Assembly (NCBI RefSeq): GCF_900109095.1
Contig: NZ_FNYZ01000001.1
Span: 310,001-374,000 of the forward strand
DNA length: 64,000 nucleotides
From: Sphingobium sp. AP50
GTDB lineage: Bacteria; Pseudomonadota; Alphaproteobacteria; Sphingomonadales; Sphingomonadaceae
Direction: 5' to 3'
The notes under the pieces were generated by a model. It was not told the origin of the DNA, ran no database searches, and saw only the letters and a list, made by a program, of their open reading frames with translations. The translations under genes were made by a program, and so were the position numbers. Below are positions 1 through 7,135 of this stretch, in pieces (position 1 is the stretch's first letter; each line of letters begins with the position of its first letter).

Positions 1-191
1 CAGGCTTCGGCCATGCCCAGCCGCGGGTCCTTGATGATGTCGAAGGGCACGCGCTTGTCCGCAAAGCGCAGCGCCAGATTGGGGAAGGCCGGATCGGGCT
101 GACCGACGGTGAAGCTGCCTCCTCCAAAATAGTGGACGGTAAGCTGGCCACGTGTGACCAACCGCTTGAGAACACGTTCAAACAGTTTCAT
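1..191 (-). CDS. Cyclopropane-fatty-acyl-phospholipid synthase family, N-terminal part (partial)
   Basis: Only the first 63 codons are in the window; the rest lies beyond the left edge. The protein begins MKLFERVLKRLVTRGQLTV and continues with a glycine-rich turn and a stretch ending in PRLGMAEA. This matches the N-terminal cap of bacterial CFA-synthase-like proteins, which transfer a methylene group from S-adenosylmethionine to unsaturated acyl chains in membrane phospholipids. The SAM-binding domain is not visible, so the specific reaction is inferred. It lies 31 bp downstream of the molybdopterin oxidoreductase on the same strand and may share its transcript. Confidence 0.7.
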   Translation of the reverse strand, partial: MKLFERVLKRLVTRGQLTVHYFGGGSFTVGQPDPAFPNLALRFADKRVPFDIIKDPRLGMAEA

Positions 192-222
192 GCAGCTACC
201 TTGTCATGTCGTTTCGCAGGCG

Positions 223-969
223 TCAAATACCGGCATACCAATCATAATTGGCGTGGTCTTCCCAATAGCCGCCCTTGCCCGCGCCTATGGCGGACAAATG
301 TTGCACCGCTTCGATCCGCATCAGATATTTCGCCTGCTTATAGCCCAGTTGCCGCTCCACCCGCAGCCGCAGCGGTGCGCCATTGGCCACGCTCAGCGGC
401 CGGTCGTTCAGCGCAAAGGCCAATAGGGTCTGGGGGTGGAAGGCGTCGGTCAGGTCGATGCTCTCATAATAGGGGCGCCCCGTGCCCATCCTGTCGGCGC
501 AATGAAAGACGATGTAGCGCGCCTGCCCCCGTAGCCCCGCGCCGTCGAGAATCGTCTTCAGCGGCACGCCGCGCCACTGGCCGATCGCGCTCCACCCCTC
601 GACACAATCATGGCGGGTAATCTGCTGGCGATGGGGCAGGCTGTGCAGTTGCGCCAGCGACAGCGACAGGGGCCGCGCGACCAGCCCATCGACGCGCAGC
701 CGCCAGTCGGCGAAATTGCCTCGCCACAGCGCCTTATATTCCGGCGTATTGGGATTGGCGGTGCCATTGGCGCGAAAGATCGGGGAAATCTGGTCCGGCC
801 GGAACTCCCGCGCCATCGCATCGCGCGCCATCAGGCTGCGCTGCGCCCATTTGTGAAAATTCTCGGCGGAAAACAGCGCCTCGCGGAAACGCGCATTGCT
901 GCCGATACGGTCGCACCCCGCCAGCGTCGCGGTTGCGCCGATCAGCATCGCGCGGCGGGTCAGGATCAT
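223..969 (-). CDS. Molybdopterin-dependent oxidoreductase (sulfite-oxidase fold), exported
   Basis: 248 aa. An N-terminal TRRAMLIGATATLAGC segment looks like a twin-arginine-type leader with a lipobox-like LAGC. The core has the sulfite-oxidase-type pterin fold: HDCVEGW near residue 120 holds the cysteine (C122) expected to ligate molybdenum, followed by GQWRGVPL and a later run containing GAPLRLRVERQLGYK. These proteins catalyse oxygen-atom or electron-transfer reactions in the periplasm; the substrate cannot be read from sequence. The ATGA overlap with the upstream cytochrome b gene, and an AAGGA six bases before the start, support a two-subunit redox unit: membrane cytochrome b exchanging electrons with the pterin protein. 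Confidence 0.85.
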   Translation of the reverse strand: MILTRRAMLIGATATLAGCDRIGSNARFREALFSAENFHKWAQRSLMARDAMAREFRPDQISPIFRANGTANPNTPEYKALWRGNFADWRLRVDGLVARPLSLSLAQLHSLPHRQQITRHDCVEGWSAIGQWRGVPLKTILDGAGLRGQARYIVFHCADRMGTGRPYYESIDLTDAFHPQTLLAFALNDRPLSVANGAPLRLRVERQLGYKQAKYLMRIEAVQHLSAIGAGKGGYWEDHANYDWYAGI

Positions 970-1685
970 GGCCGGTCCTTGGGGATACGATAGCGGCCGC
1001 TGATCATCGATCGCACTTCGTTCAGTGGCCCGGCCAGCAGCACCATCATAATATGCACCAGAAAGAAGGCGACCAGCGCAAAGGCGGTAAGGAAATGGAT
1101 CGACCGCGCCGATTGCCGCCCGCCGAACAGGTCGACCAGCCAGGGCCAGGCCGCATTCATGCCGGGCGACATGGTCAGGCCGGTCAGGATGATCAGCGGC
1201 AAGGCGACGAAGATGACGCCGATATAGCTCGCCTTCTGCAGAACATTATAGCGCAATGCCGCCGCACCGGTGGGGAAGCGCAGCCGGGCATGATCCTTGA
1301 TATCCTGCCAGATATGGCGCGGGCGAATCTCGTCGCGACGAAAGGCCAGATCGCGCGCGATATGCCGGTTGGCCAGGCTCCAGAGCATGTAGAAAAGCAG
1401 CGCAAAGGCAAAGATCGGCGCGGCGGCCAGATGCCAGTGCCGCGACATCGACAGATTATAACGGGCGGGCAGGGTGATCCAGCCGCCGAAACGCTCCAGC
1501 ACCAGCCAGGCATGGTCGGGATTGGCGCCATATTGCCCCCAATAGAGGCGAGGATGCGCATTGAAGATGCCAAGGCCGCTGGTCAGCAGCACATAGAGCA
1601 GCAGCGCATTCAGCCAGTGCCAGAGCCGCGTGGAAAGACGGTGCCGCCTGACCACCATGCCCGCATTGTCGGTCCGGCTGTCCAT
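966..1685 (-). CDS. Membrane cytochrome b (b561/thiosulfate-reductase-like) partner subunit
   Basis: About 239 aa from the chosen start. The protein has four to five hydrophobic segments. Histidines in HRLSTRLWHWLNALLLY near the N terminus, RHWHLAAAP in the middle and HFLTAFALVAFFLVH near the end are candidate haem b ligands. It fits the prokaryotic cytochrome b561 / Ni-Fe hydrogenase cytochrome b family, which moves electrons between quinol and a periplasmic partner. The start at 1685 is preferred because AGGA precedes it by eight bases; an in-frame ATG at 1721 lacks a Shine-Dalgarno. The gene overlaps the pterin oxidoreductase by four bases and is the first gene of the unit. Confidence 0.82.
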   Translation of the reverse strand: MDSRTDNAGMVVRRHRLSTRLWHWLNALLLYVLLTSGLGIFNAHPRLYWGQYGANPDHAWLVLERFGGWITLPARYNLSMSRHWHLAAAPIFAFALLFYMLWSLANRHIARDLAFRRDEIRPRHIWQDIKDHARLRFPTGAAALRYNVLQKASYIGVIFVALPLIILTGLTMSPGMNAAWPWLVDLFGGRQSARSIHFLTAFALVAFFLVHIMMVLLAGPLNEVRSMISGRYRIPKDRP

Positions 1686-1939
1686 GGTCGCGATCCTATC
1701 TCTTTTTTGCCGCGCGTCCATACGGGATCATGTCGTTGGCGGCGTCTTTGATGTCGTTAGTCGAACGACAATGGAACTGCCGGATGAAATTCATCAACGG
1801 CGATCCCGCAAGGGAAAAACCAAGTCGATACGCAAGAAATCATATTTACAGCATAATCATAACAATATTCCTTATTCGATAAGGGGTTAATAATCAGGTC
1901 GCCTGTCAATTATTTTGATGCTTCGACGCATGAAGATAG

Positions 1940-2509
1940 ATGGGTAAAATGAATAATATTACGATTTTTCTGGCCGCTTCGGTCCTGTGTTTCATTTCCG
2001 CTCCCGCTTTTGCGCGCGAACCGGGTTCCTTTACCGGCGCCCATGCCGAAATCATCACCGGCTATGACCGGGTCGATGCCGACGCCGTCAGTTCGTCCAA
2101 TGGCCTGCTCTATGGCGTCAATGCCGGCTATGATGTCGCTGCCGGCGGCGTGATCCTGGGGCTGGAGGCGGAAATTTCCGATTCCACCGCGAAAAAACGC
2201 TATGCGGGCGGGCGCACCGTTACGGATCGCGATCTCTATGTTGGCGGCCGCATCGGCGTGCCGCTGGGCGATGGCGCGCTGGCCTATGCCAAGCTCGGCT
2301 ATACCAATGCCCGGTTCGAATATAGCGGCGACGCGGGAGAGGGTGGCACGGTCAGCGGCGGCGACAATGCCGACGGGCTGCGTCTGGGCGCGGGGCTGGA
2401 ATATCAACTGAGCGACAGCCTCTTCCTGAAGGGCGAATATCGCTATTCCAACTATGAAGCCGGCCTGTCCCGGCATCAGGTCGTGACCGGCATCGGCTTC
2501 CGTTTCTGA
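1940..2509 (+). CDS. Outer-membrane beta-barrel protein (OmpA/Omp25-like barrel)
   Basis: 189 aa. A cleavable signal peptide (MNNITIFLAASVLCFISAPAFA) is followed by alternating strands with repeated GY and GL patterns, and the protein ends in GIGFRF with a terminal phenylalanine, the usual signature for insertion by the BAM complex. It belongs to the porin-family small barrels common in alphaproteobacteria. It is a paralogue of the protein at 2846, which has the same order of motifs (FTG, A-G-YD, YGV-AGYD-A, GIGFRF). A second in-frame ATG at 1949 gives a more standard signal peptide and could be the real start. A hairpin follows the stop. Confidence 0.85.
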   Translation: MGKMNNITIFLAASVLCFISAPAFAREPGSFTGAHAEIITGYDRVDADAVSSSNGLLYGVNAGYDVAAGGVILGLEAEISDSTAKKRYAGGRTVTDRDLYVGGRIGVPLGDGALAYAKLGYTNARFEYSGDAGEGGTVSGGDNADGLRLGAGLEYQLSDSLFLKGEYRYSNYEAGLSRHQVVTGIGFRF

Positions 2510-2531
2510 CGGGACGCCCTCCTGCGATCGG

Positions 2532-2559
2532 AAGGGGTGGCTGGCGACAGCCGCCCCTT
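2532..2559 (+). terminator. Hairpin after the first barrel gene
   Basis: AAGGGGTGGCTG and CAGCCGCCCCTT form a 12-bp stem with one G-T wobble and a GCGA loop, 22 bases after the stop. Only three T residues overlap the 3' arm, so termination may be inefficient. Confidence 0.55.
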
Positions 2560-2845
2560 TCGCATGGCGCATGCCCGCAAAAGATGGGGGGAGGGGCATT
2601 GTCACCGTTTTGCAACACAAGCCCCGAAATTGATTGAAATAAACGTCTGACCCCTTTGCAACTCAATCTGGCGATCCTAGATGGCCTCTGCGTGATCCTG
2701 ATGCAGGTCACGCTCTTCTCTCTCTGATAATGGAGAGAAAAGACGCAGGAGGTTTCGTGAGTAAAAATTCATGATTGCTTTGCATCGAACCTGAACGCCG
2801 GATTAATATTTAAGTCGCGGCGAATAGATAAATATCGAGGACTTT
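2560..2845. other. Intergenic region between the two barrel genes
   Basis: The 286 bases after the hairpin contain no plausible gene. They become AT-rich toward the second barrel gene (TTAATATTTAAG just upstream), which suits a promoter and a leader of its own. A short CTCTCT...AGAGAG inverted repeat lies near 2713-2738. I see no recognised operator or riboswitch. Confidence 0.5.
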
Positions 2846-3355
2846 ATGAAGACTGTGATTTTCGCAGCTATTGCTGCTGCCACCGTTGTTTCGGCCCCTG
2901 CCTTCGCTCAGGACGCTGCGCCCTTCACCGGGCCGCGCGCTGGCGTCACGGCTGGCTTTGACAAGGCGCAGGGCGAAGAAGGCTTCGCTTACGGCGTGAC
3001 CGCCGGTTACGACATCGCTGTGACCCCGCGCATCACCTTCGGCCCCGAACTGTCGTTCGGTGACTCGACTGTTGACGGCAACGGCATCGACGCCAGCCGC
3101 GAAATCGCCGGCTCGATCCGCGCCGGTTATGTCGTGACCCCGCAGATCCTGGCCTTCGGCAAGGTCGGCTACACCAGCGCTCGCATCGAAGCGGCTGGCG
3201 CCCACACCTCGCTGGAAGGCGTGCGTTATGGCGGCGGTCTGGAATATTCGGTGACCCCGAACACCTACATCTCGGCCGAATATCAGCGCACCGAATATGA
3301 AGATAATTTCGGTGGTCGTGACGCTGGCCTGGTCGGCATCGGCTTCCGTTTCTGA
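2846..3355 (+). CDS. Outer-membrane beta-barrel protein (paralogue)
   Basis: 169 aa. The signal peptide MKTVIFAAIAAATVVSAPAFAQ is followed by a compact eight-strand-like barrel ending in GIGFRF. GAGGA sits six bases before the ATG. Codon use is strongly biased to C-ending codons, suggesting high expression. It shares ancestry with the 1940 gene and has its own promoter region and its own strong terminator, so the two are probably expressed separately. Small barrels of this family are structural or surface proteins in sphingomonads and related bacteria; no specific ligand can be named. Confidence 0.85.
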   Translation: MKTVIFAAIAAATVVSAPAFAQDAAPFTGPRAGVTAGFDKAQGEEGFAYGVTAGYDIAVTPRITFGPELSFGDSTVDGNGIDASREIAGSIRAGYVVTPQILAFGKVGYTSARIEAAGAHTSLEGVRYGGGLEYSVTPNTYISAEYQRTEYEDNFGGRDAGLVGIGFRF

Positions 3356-3407
3356 TCCCTCTCAACCGATCAGAATCCGCGCATCGCCAGTCGGTGTAAG
3401 GATAGAG

Positions 3408-3438
3408 AAGGGCGGTTCCGCAAGGGGCCGCCCTTTTT
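3408..3438 (+). terminator. Intrinsic terminator
   Basis: AAGGGCGG and CCGCCCTT form an 8-bp GC-rich stem followed by TTT, about 50 bases after the second barrel gene. It lies against the 3' end of the convergent gene at 3439 and may serve it too, since AAGGG on this strand gives Ts on the other. Confidence 0.75.
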
Positions 3439-3861
3439 CTATGCCGGTAGCGCGCGCAGGTCCGGCGCCACCCACGCCCGCCGGGCTGCGGATGCCATCA
3501 GCACGTCGCGGGTCCAGTAGGTGAAGAGCCAGTCCTTGTCCCCCAGCGGCGATGCCATCAGCGCGGCATGGGCGGCGGCCGGCGTCACATCAGCGGGCAG
3601 CGTGGCGAGCAGCCGTCGCGCCATATGCAGCGACGCCTGCGTGATCGTCTCATGATAGCCGCTGCTGTCGCTATTCACTCCGCCCACGCTTTCATTATAG
3701 CGGCGGATCATGCCGGGCATGTCGCGTTCGGGCTGCACGTGCGGGCGGCGGAGCATCAGCCACAGCGCGCCCGCGAAATGCGCGCTATGCGTCCACTCTT
3801 CCTTGGGCAGGGTGCAGTCCAGAAAACCGGCAACCAGCCTGTCCATTTCCTCATCGGTCAT
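3439..3861 (-). CDS. Conserved hypothetical protein
   Basis: 140 aa from the start chosen here. An ATG two codons upstream lies only one base from the GGGGGA Shine-Dalgarno, while the ATG at 3861 is seven bases away. The protein is acidic at the N terminus (MTDEEMDRLVAGF) and has conserved-looking blocks EWTHSAHFAGALW, RRYNESVGG and GYHETIT. The two His-containing blocks could bind a metal or form an active site, but I cannot assign a function. There is no signal peptide or membrane segment. Its leader starts immediately after the terminator that closes the rlmN transcript, so it needs its own promoter or read-through. Confidence 0.65.
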   Translation of the reverse strand: MTDEEMDRLVAGFLDCTLPKEEWTHSAHFAGALWLMLRRPHVQPERDMPGMIRRYNESVGGVNSDSSGYHETITQASLHMARRLLATLPADVTPAAAHAALMASPLGDKDWLFTYWTRDVLMASAARRAWVAPDLRALPA

Positions 3862-3873
3862 CGTCATTCCCCC

Positions 3874-3904
3874 AAAAGAAAACCCCGCCGTTTCGGGCGG
3901 GGTT
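3874..3904 (-). terminator. Intrinsic terminator of rlmN
   Basis: AACCCCGCC and GGCGGGGTT form a 9-bp stem with a six-base loop. On the minus strand it is followed by TTTTCTTTT. It begins about 42 bases after the rlmN stop and is a classical rho-independent terminator. Confidence 0.85.
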
Positions 3905-3945
3905 CCTGTTCTCGCGCTGTACGCGCGCATCCTGTCAGCCCCGGT

Positions 3946-5226
3946 TTATCCGAGCGCGGCTTGCTTTTCTTCGGCCAGACGCTTCATTTCCGCCTTGCTC
4001 TTCTTCTCGCTCGCGGACTTCAACTGGCCGCAGGCCGCCATGATGTCGCGCCCGCGCGGCGTGCGCACCGGCGCGCTGATGCCGCCTTCGAACACGATGG
4101 AGCTGAACGCGCGCACCCGTTCGGGCGTCGAACATTCATAATCGGTACCCGGCCAGGGGTTGAACGGGATCAGATTGACCTTGGCTGGCAGCTTATATTT
4201 GCGGATCAGCCGGACCAGTTCGCGCGCGTCCTCGTCGCTGTCATTCTTGTCCTTGATCATCACATATTCAAACGTGATGCGCCGGGCGTTGCTGGCCTTG
4301 GGATAGTCGGCGCAGGCCTGAAGCAGTTCCTCGATCCCATATTTGCGGTTCAGCGGCACCAGTTCGTCACGGATTTCCTTGGTCACGCCATGGAGCGAGA
4401 CGGCCAGATTGACGCCAATCTCTTCGCTGGCCCGCGCCATCATCGGGATGACGCCGCTGGTCGACAGGGTGATGCGCCGCCGCGACAGCGCCAGCCCGTC
4501 ACCATCCATCACGACCTTCAGCGCGTCGCGCACATGCTCGAAATTATAGAGCGGCTCACCCATGCCCATCATCACGATGTTGGTCAGCATCCGCCCGTCC
4601 GGCGAATATTGCGGCGCATCCTCGTCTTCGTCGGCATCGACATCGTTGACCGCCGCCATATTGCCCTTGGGCCATTCGCCCAGCGCATCGCGCGCCAGCA
4701 TCACCTGCCCAACAATCTCGCCCGGCGTCAGGTTGCGCACCAGCCGCATCGTGCCGGTATGGCAGAAGCTGCAATTCAACGTGCAACCGACCTGGCTGGA
4801 CACGCAGAGCGTGCCCCGGTCCGCATCGGGGATGAAGACCATTTCATAATCCTGCCCGTCGTCCGACCGCAGCAGCCATTTGCGCGTGCCATCGCTCGAC
4901 ACTTGCGCTTCCACCACCTGCGGGCGGCCGACGACGAAACGTTCGGCCATCCAGCCGCGCATCGGCTTGGCCAGGTCGGTCATCGCCTCGAAATCGGTAG
5001 TGCCGCGATGATAGAGCCAGTGGAACAATTGCTTGGACCGCAGCTTGGCCGCCTTCACATCCAGCCCCGCTTCCTCCAGCGCACCCTTTATCTGCGGGCG
5101 CGACAGCCCCATCAGGTCGACACGCCCATCCTCACGCGGCGTCACCGCACGCGGCACGGGCACAGGGTCGATATGGCCGGGAATCGGCATGAGCGGGCTG
5201 GCGGCTGATTGCATGGCCGCGCACAT
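3946..5226 (-). CDS. rlmN: 23S rRNA (adenine2503-C2)-methyltransferase / tRNA m2A37 methyltransferase
   Basis: 426 aa. This is a radical-SAM methyltransferase that adds a methyl group to C2 of A2503 in 23S rRNA and, in the known enzyme, A37 of some tRNAs. The radical-SAM cluster motif CxxxCxxC is visible as CTLNCSFC near residues 140-147, preceded by [13 protein letters not shown] sequence and followed by GEIVGQV and [10 protein letters not shown]. The substrate-methylating cysteine is expected in the C-terminal part, in the IMAACGQL block. An insert of acidic residues (DVDADEDED) lies after the cluster. Length is slightly above the usual 370-400 aa because of the N-terminal extension and this insert. 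No clear Shine-Dalgarno precedes the start; the ATG at 5214 is an alternative. Confidence 0.95.
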   Translation of the reverse strand: MCAAMQSAASPLMPIPGHIDPVPVPRAVTPREDGRVDLMGLSRPQIKGALEEAGLDVKAAKLRSKQLFHWLYHRGTTDFEAMTDLAKPMRGWMAERFVVGRPQVVEAQVSSDGTRKWLLRSDDGQDYEMVFIPDADRGTLCVSSQVGCTLNCSFCHTGTMRLVRNLTPGEIVGQVMLARDALGEWPKGNMAAVNDVDADEDEDAPQYSPDGRMLTNIVMMGMGEPLYNFEHVRDALKVVMDGDGLALSRRRITLSTSGVIPMMARASEEIGVNLAVSLHGVTKEIRDELVPLNRKYGIEELLQACADYPKASNARRITFEYVMIKDKNDSDEDARELVRLIRKYKLPAKVNLIPFNPWPGTDYECSTPERVRAFSSIVFEGGISAPVRTPRGRDIMAACGQLKSASEKKSKAEMKRLAEEKQAALG

Positions 5227-5261
5227 AGTCGATTTGCGCCGATTTTTAAAGATCAGTTACA

Positions 5262-5750
5262 TCAGCGCAGTTTTGCGCAGCCCAGCGCGGCCGCGTCGAT
5301 CGCCGTCGCGGCGCCGCGAAGCGCATAATTGTCGGCGAATCCGCGACCGTCTGCGCCGATGCTGGCGATGCTCATGCTGGTGGCGGAACGCATCGCTGCG
5401 ATGATCTGGGCGTCGCCGCGCGCGTCGGCGGCCCATGCGTCCATCTGCCCGGCGACCAGCGAAAAGCGCCGCTCGCCCAGGACCAGCGTCACAGGCGCCT
5501 TGGCCGCCCGCGCGCGGCTCAGGCGGATATGCACCTGCCCCCGCACCCGCTGGCGCGGCCAGTTGCCGACCGATGCAAAGCCCTTCGCGCTCTGGCCCTG
5601 CCGCGCCACCGGCTGGGCGATGGCGTAGCAGCGCGGTGTCGCTGCGTCGCGAAAGGCCCCCCAGCTTTCGAATATCCCCAGCGAATCGCGCGCCCGTGCG
5701 GGAGTCGCCAGCATCAGCGGCAGGATCAGAAGGGCGGGGATGCGGCGCAT
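5262..5750 (-). CDS. Secreted invasion-associated-locus-B-like protein
   Basis: 162 aa from the internal start at 5750, which begins a signal peptide (MRRIPALLILPLMLATPARA). The mature part opens with SLGIFESWGAFRD and has two cysteines (PRCYAI and LGCAKL) that could form a disulfide in the periplasm. The pattern resembles the IalB family of small periplasmic proteins; the match is by general layout only. The gene sits between rlmN (same strand) and dnaN (divergent), a housekeeping neighbourhood. The longer reading frame to 5834 is rejected because it places the signal peptide inside the protein. Confidence 0.65.
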   Translation of the reverse strand: MRRIPALLILPLMLATPARARDSLGIFESWGAFRDAATPRCYAIAQPVARQGQSAKGFASVGNWPRQRVRGQVHIRLSRARAAKAPVTLVLGERRFSLVAGQMDAWAADARGDAQIIAAMRSATSMSIASIGADGRGFADNYALRGAATAIDAAALGCAKLR

Positions 5751-5923
5751 CTGGCTGGCAAAGCCCAACCTGTCCCCATTTGCAACCCCGCCATGATGCG
5801 AAAGGACGAAGCCGACGCTTGCCCAAGCCGTCACAGCGGTTATGAAGAAGCATCCATCATTGTCGCCGGGATTCGACCGAATCCCCGGCTATCGGCTTAA
5901 AAAGAAACGGACAGAACAGGGAC

Positions 5924-7036
5924 ATGAAGGCCACCATCGAACGCGCAACGCTCCTCAAGAGCCTGAGCCACGTCCAGTCGGTGGTGGAGCGCAGGAACAC
6001 GATTCCCATCCTGTCCAACGTGCTGATCGAAGCGTCGGCCGACGGCGCGATCAAGCTGATGGCGACCGATCTCGACCTTCAGGTGGTCGAAAGCGTGTCG
6101 GCGCAGGTCGAACAGGCCGGCTCCACCACCATTTCCGCCCACACCCTGTTCGACATCGCCCGCAAACTGCCGGAAGGCAGCCAGGTGTCGCTCCAGGCGG
6201 CCGAGGGCAAGATGCTGATTCAGGCCGGCCGCGCCCGCTTCAACCTGTCGACCCTGCCGCGCGACGACTTCCCCGTCATCGCCGAAGGCGACCTGCCCAC
6301 GCAGTTCGAACTGCCGGCCGAAACGCTCAAGCAGATCATCGACAAGACCCGCTTCGCCATCTCGACCGAAGAGACGCGCTATTATCTGAACGGCATCTAT
6401 TTCCATGTGTCGGATGAGGATCAGCCGGTGCTCAAGGCTGCGGCGACCGACGGTCATCGCCTCGCCCGCGTCACGGTCGTGCGTCCGGACGGCGCCGAAG
6501 GCATGCCCGGCATCATCATCCCGCGCAAATGCATCGGCGAACTGCGCAAGCTGCTCGACGAGGTCGAGGGCTCAGTGCAGATCAGCCTGTCGGCTACCAA
6601 GATCCGCTTCAATCTGGGCAGCGCGATCCTGACCAGCAAGCTGATCGACGGCACCTTCCCCGATTACAGCCGCGTCATCCCGACCGCGAACGACAAGCTG
6701 CTCAAGATCGATCCGCGCAGCTTCGAAGATGGTGTCGATCGCGTCGCCACCATCGCCACCGAAAAGACCCGTGCGGTCAAGATGACGCTGGACAAGGATC
6801 GCATCACCCTGTCCGTCACCAGCCCCGAAAATGGCACCGCGGCCGAAGAAGTGCCCGGCGCATTTCAGGGCGAGGGTTTCGACATCGGTTTCAACGCGCG
6901 CTACCTGCTCGACATTCTTGGCCAGATCGACAGCGACCTTGTCGAACTGCATCTGGCGGATGCCGCCGCGCCCACGCTGATCCGGGAAAATGACGATAGT
7001 CCAGCGCTTTACGTGCTGATGCCGATGCGCGTCTGA
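5924..7036 (+). CDS. dnaN: DNA polymerase III sliding clamp, beta subunit
   Basis: 370 aa, the normal length for the bacterial clamp. It forms a ring-shaped dimer that tethers DNA polymerase III to DNA. Family hallmarks are visible: the N terminus MKATIERATLLKSLSHVQSVVERRNTIPILSNVL, the central SEETRYYLNGIYFH-type segment (here STEETRYYLNGIYFH), the RVTVVRPDG and GTFPDYSRVIP blocks, and a C terminus ending YVLMPMRV. Three tandem clamp domains of about 120 residues each are implied. AGGGA lies just upstream. dnaN is not next to dnaA or recF here, as is common in alphaproteobacteria. Confidence 0.97.
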   Translation: MKATIERATLLKSLSHVQSVVERRNTIPILSNVLIEASADGAIKLMATDLDLQVVESVSAQVEQAGSTTISAHTLFDIARKLPEGSQVSLQAAEGKMLIQAGRARFNLSTLPRDDFPVIAEGDLPTQFELPAETLKQIIDKTRFAISTEETRYYLNGIYFHVSDEDQPVLKAAATDGHRLARVTVVRPDGAEGMPGIIIPRKCIGELRKLLDEVEGSVQISLSATKIRFNLGSAILTSKLIDGTFPDYSRVIPTANDKLLKIDPRSFEDGVDRVATIATEKTRAVKMTLDKDRITLSVTSPENGTAAEEVPGAFQGEGFDIGFNARYLLDILGQIDSDLVELHLADAAAPTLIRENDDSPALYVLMPMRV

Positions 7037-7135
7037 ACCGCGCATCGATAGGGCGGATCAAGCCTCAATAAAGATGGTCCAAAGGGAAGTGATTATCCGC
7101 CCCGCACAGTAATTCTCTGGCAAGGACTATGCGCT

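Noticed and set aside
3568..5208. A 546-codon frame on the plus strand opposite rlmN
   Set aside because: It is antisense to a clear rlmN with a full radical-SAM motif; it is rich in His, Arg and Ala, as frames opposite high-GC genes are, and has no recognised domain.
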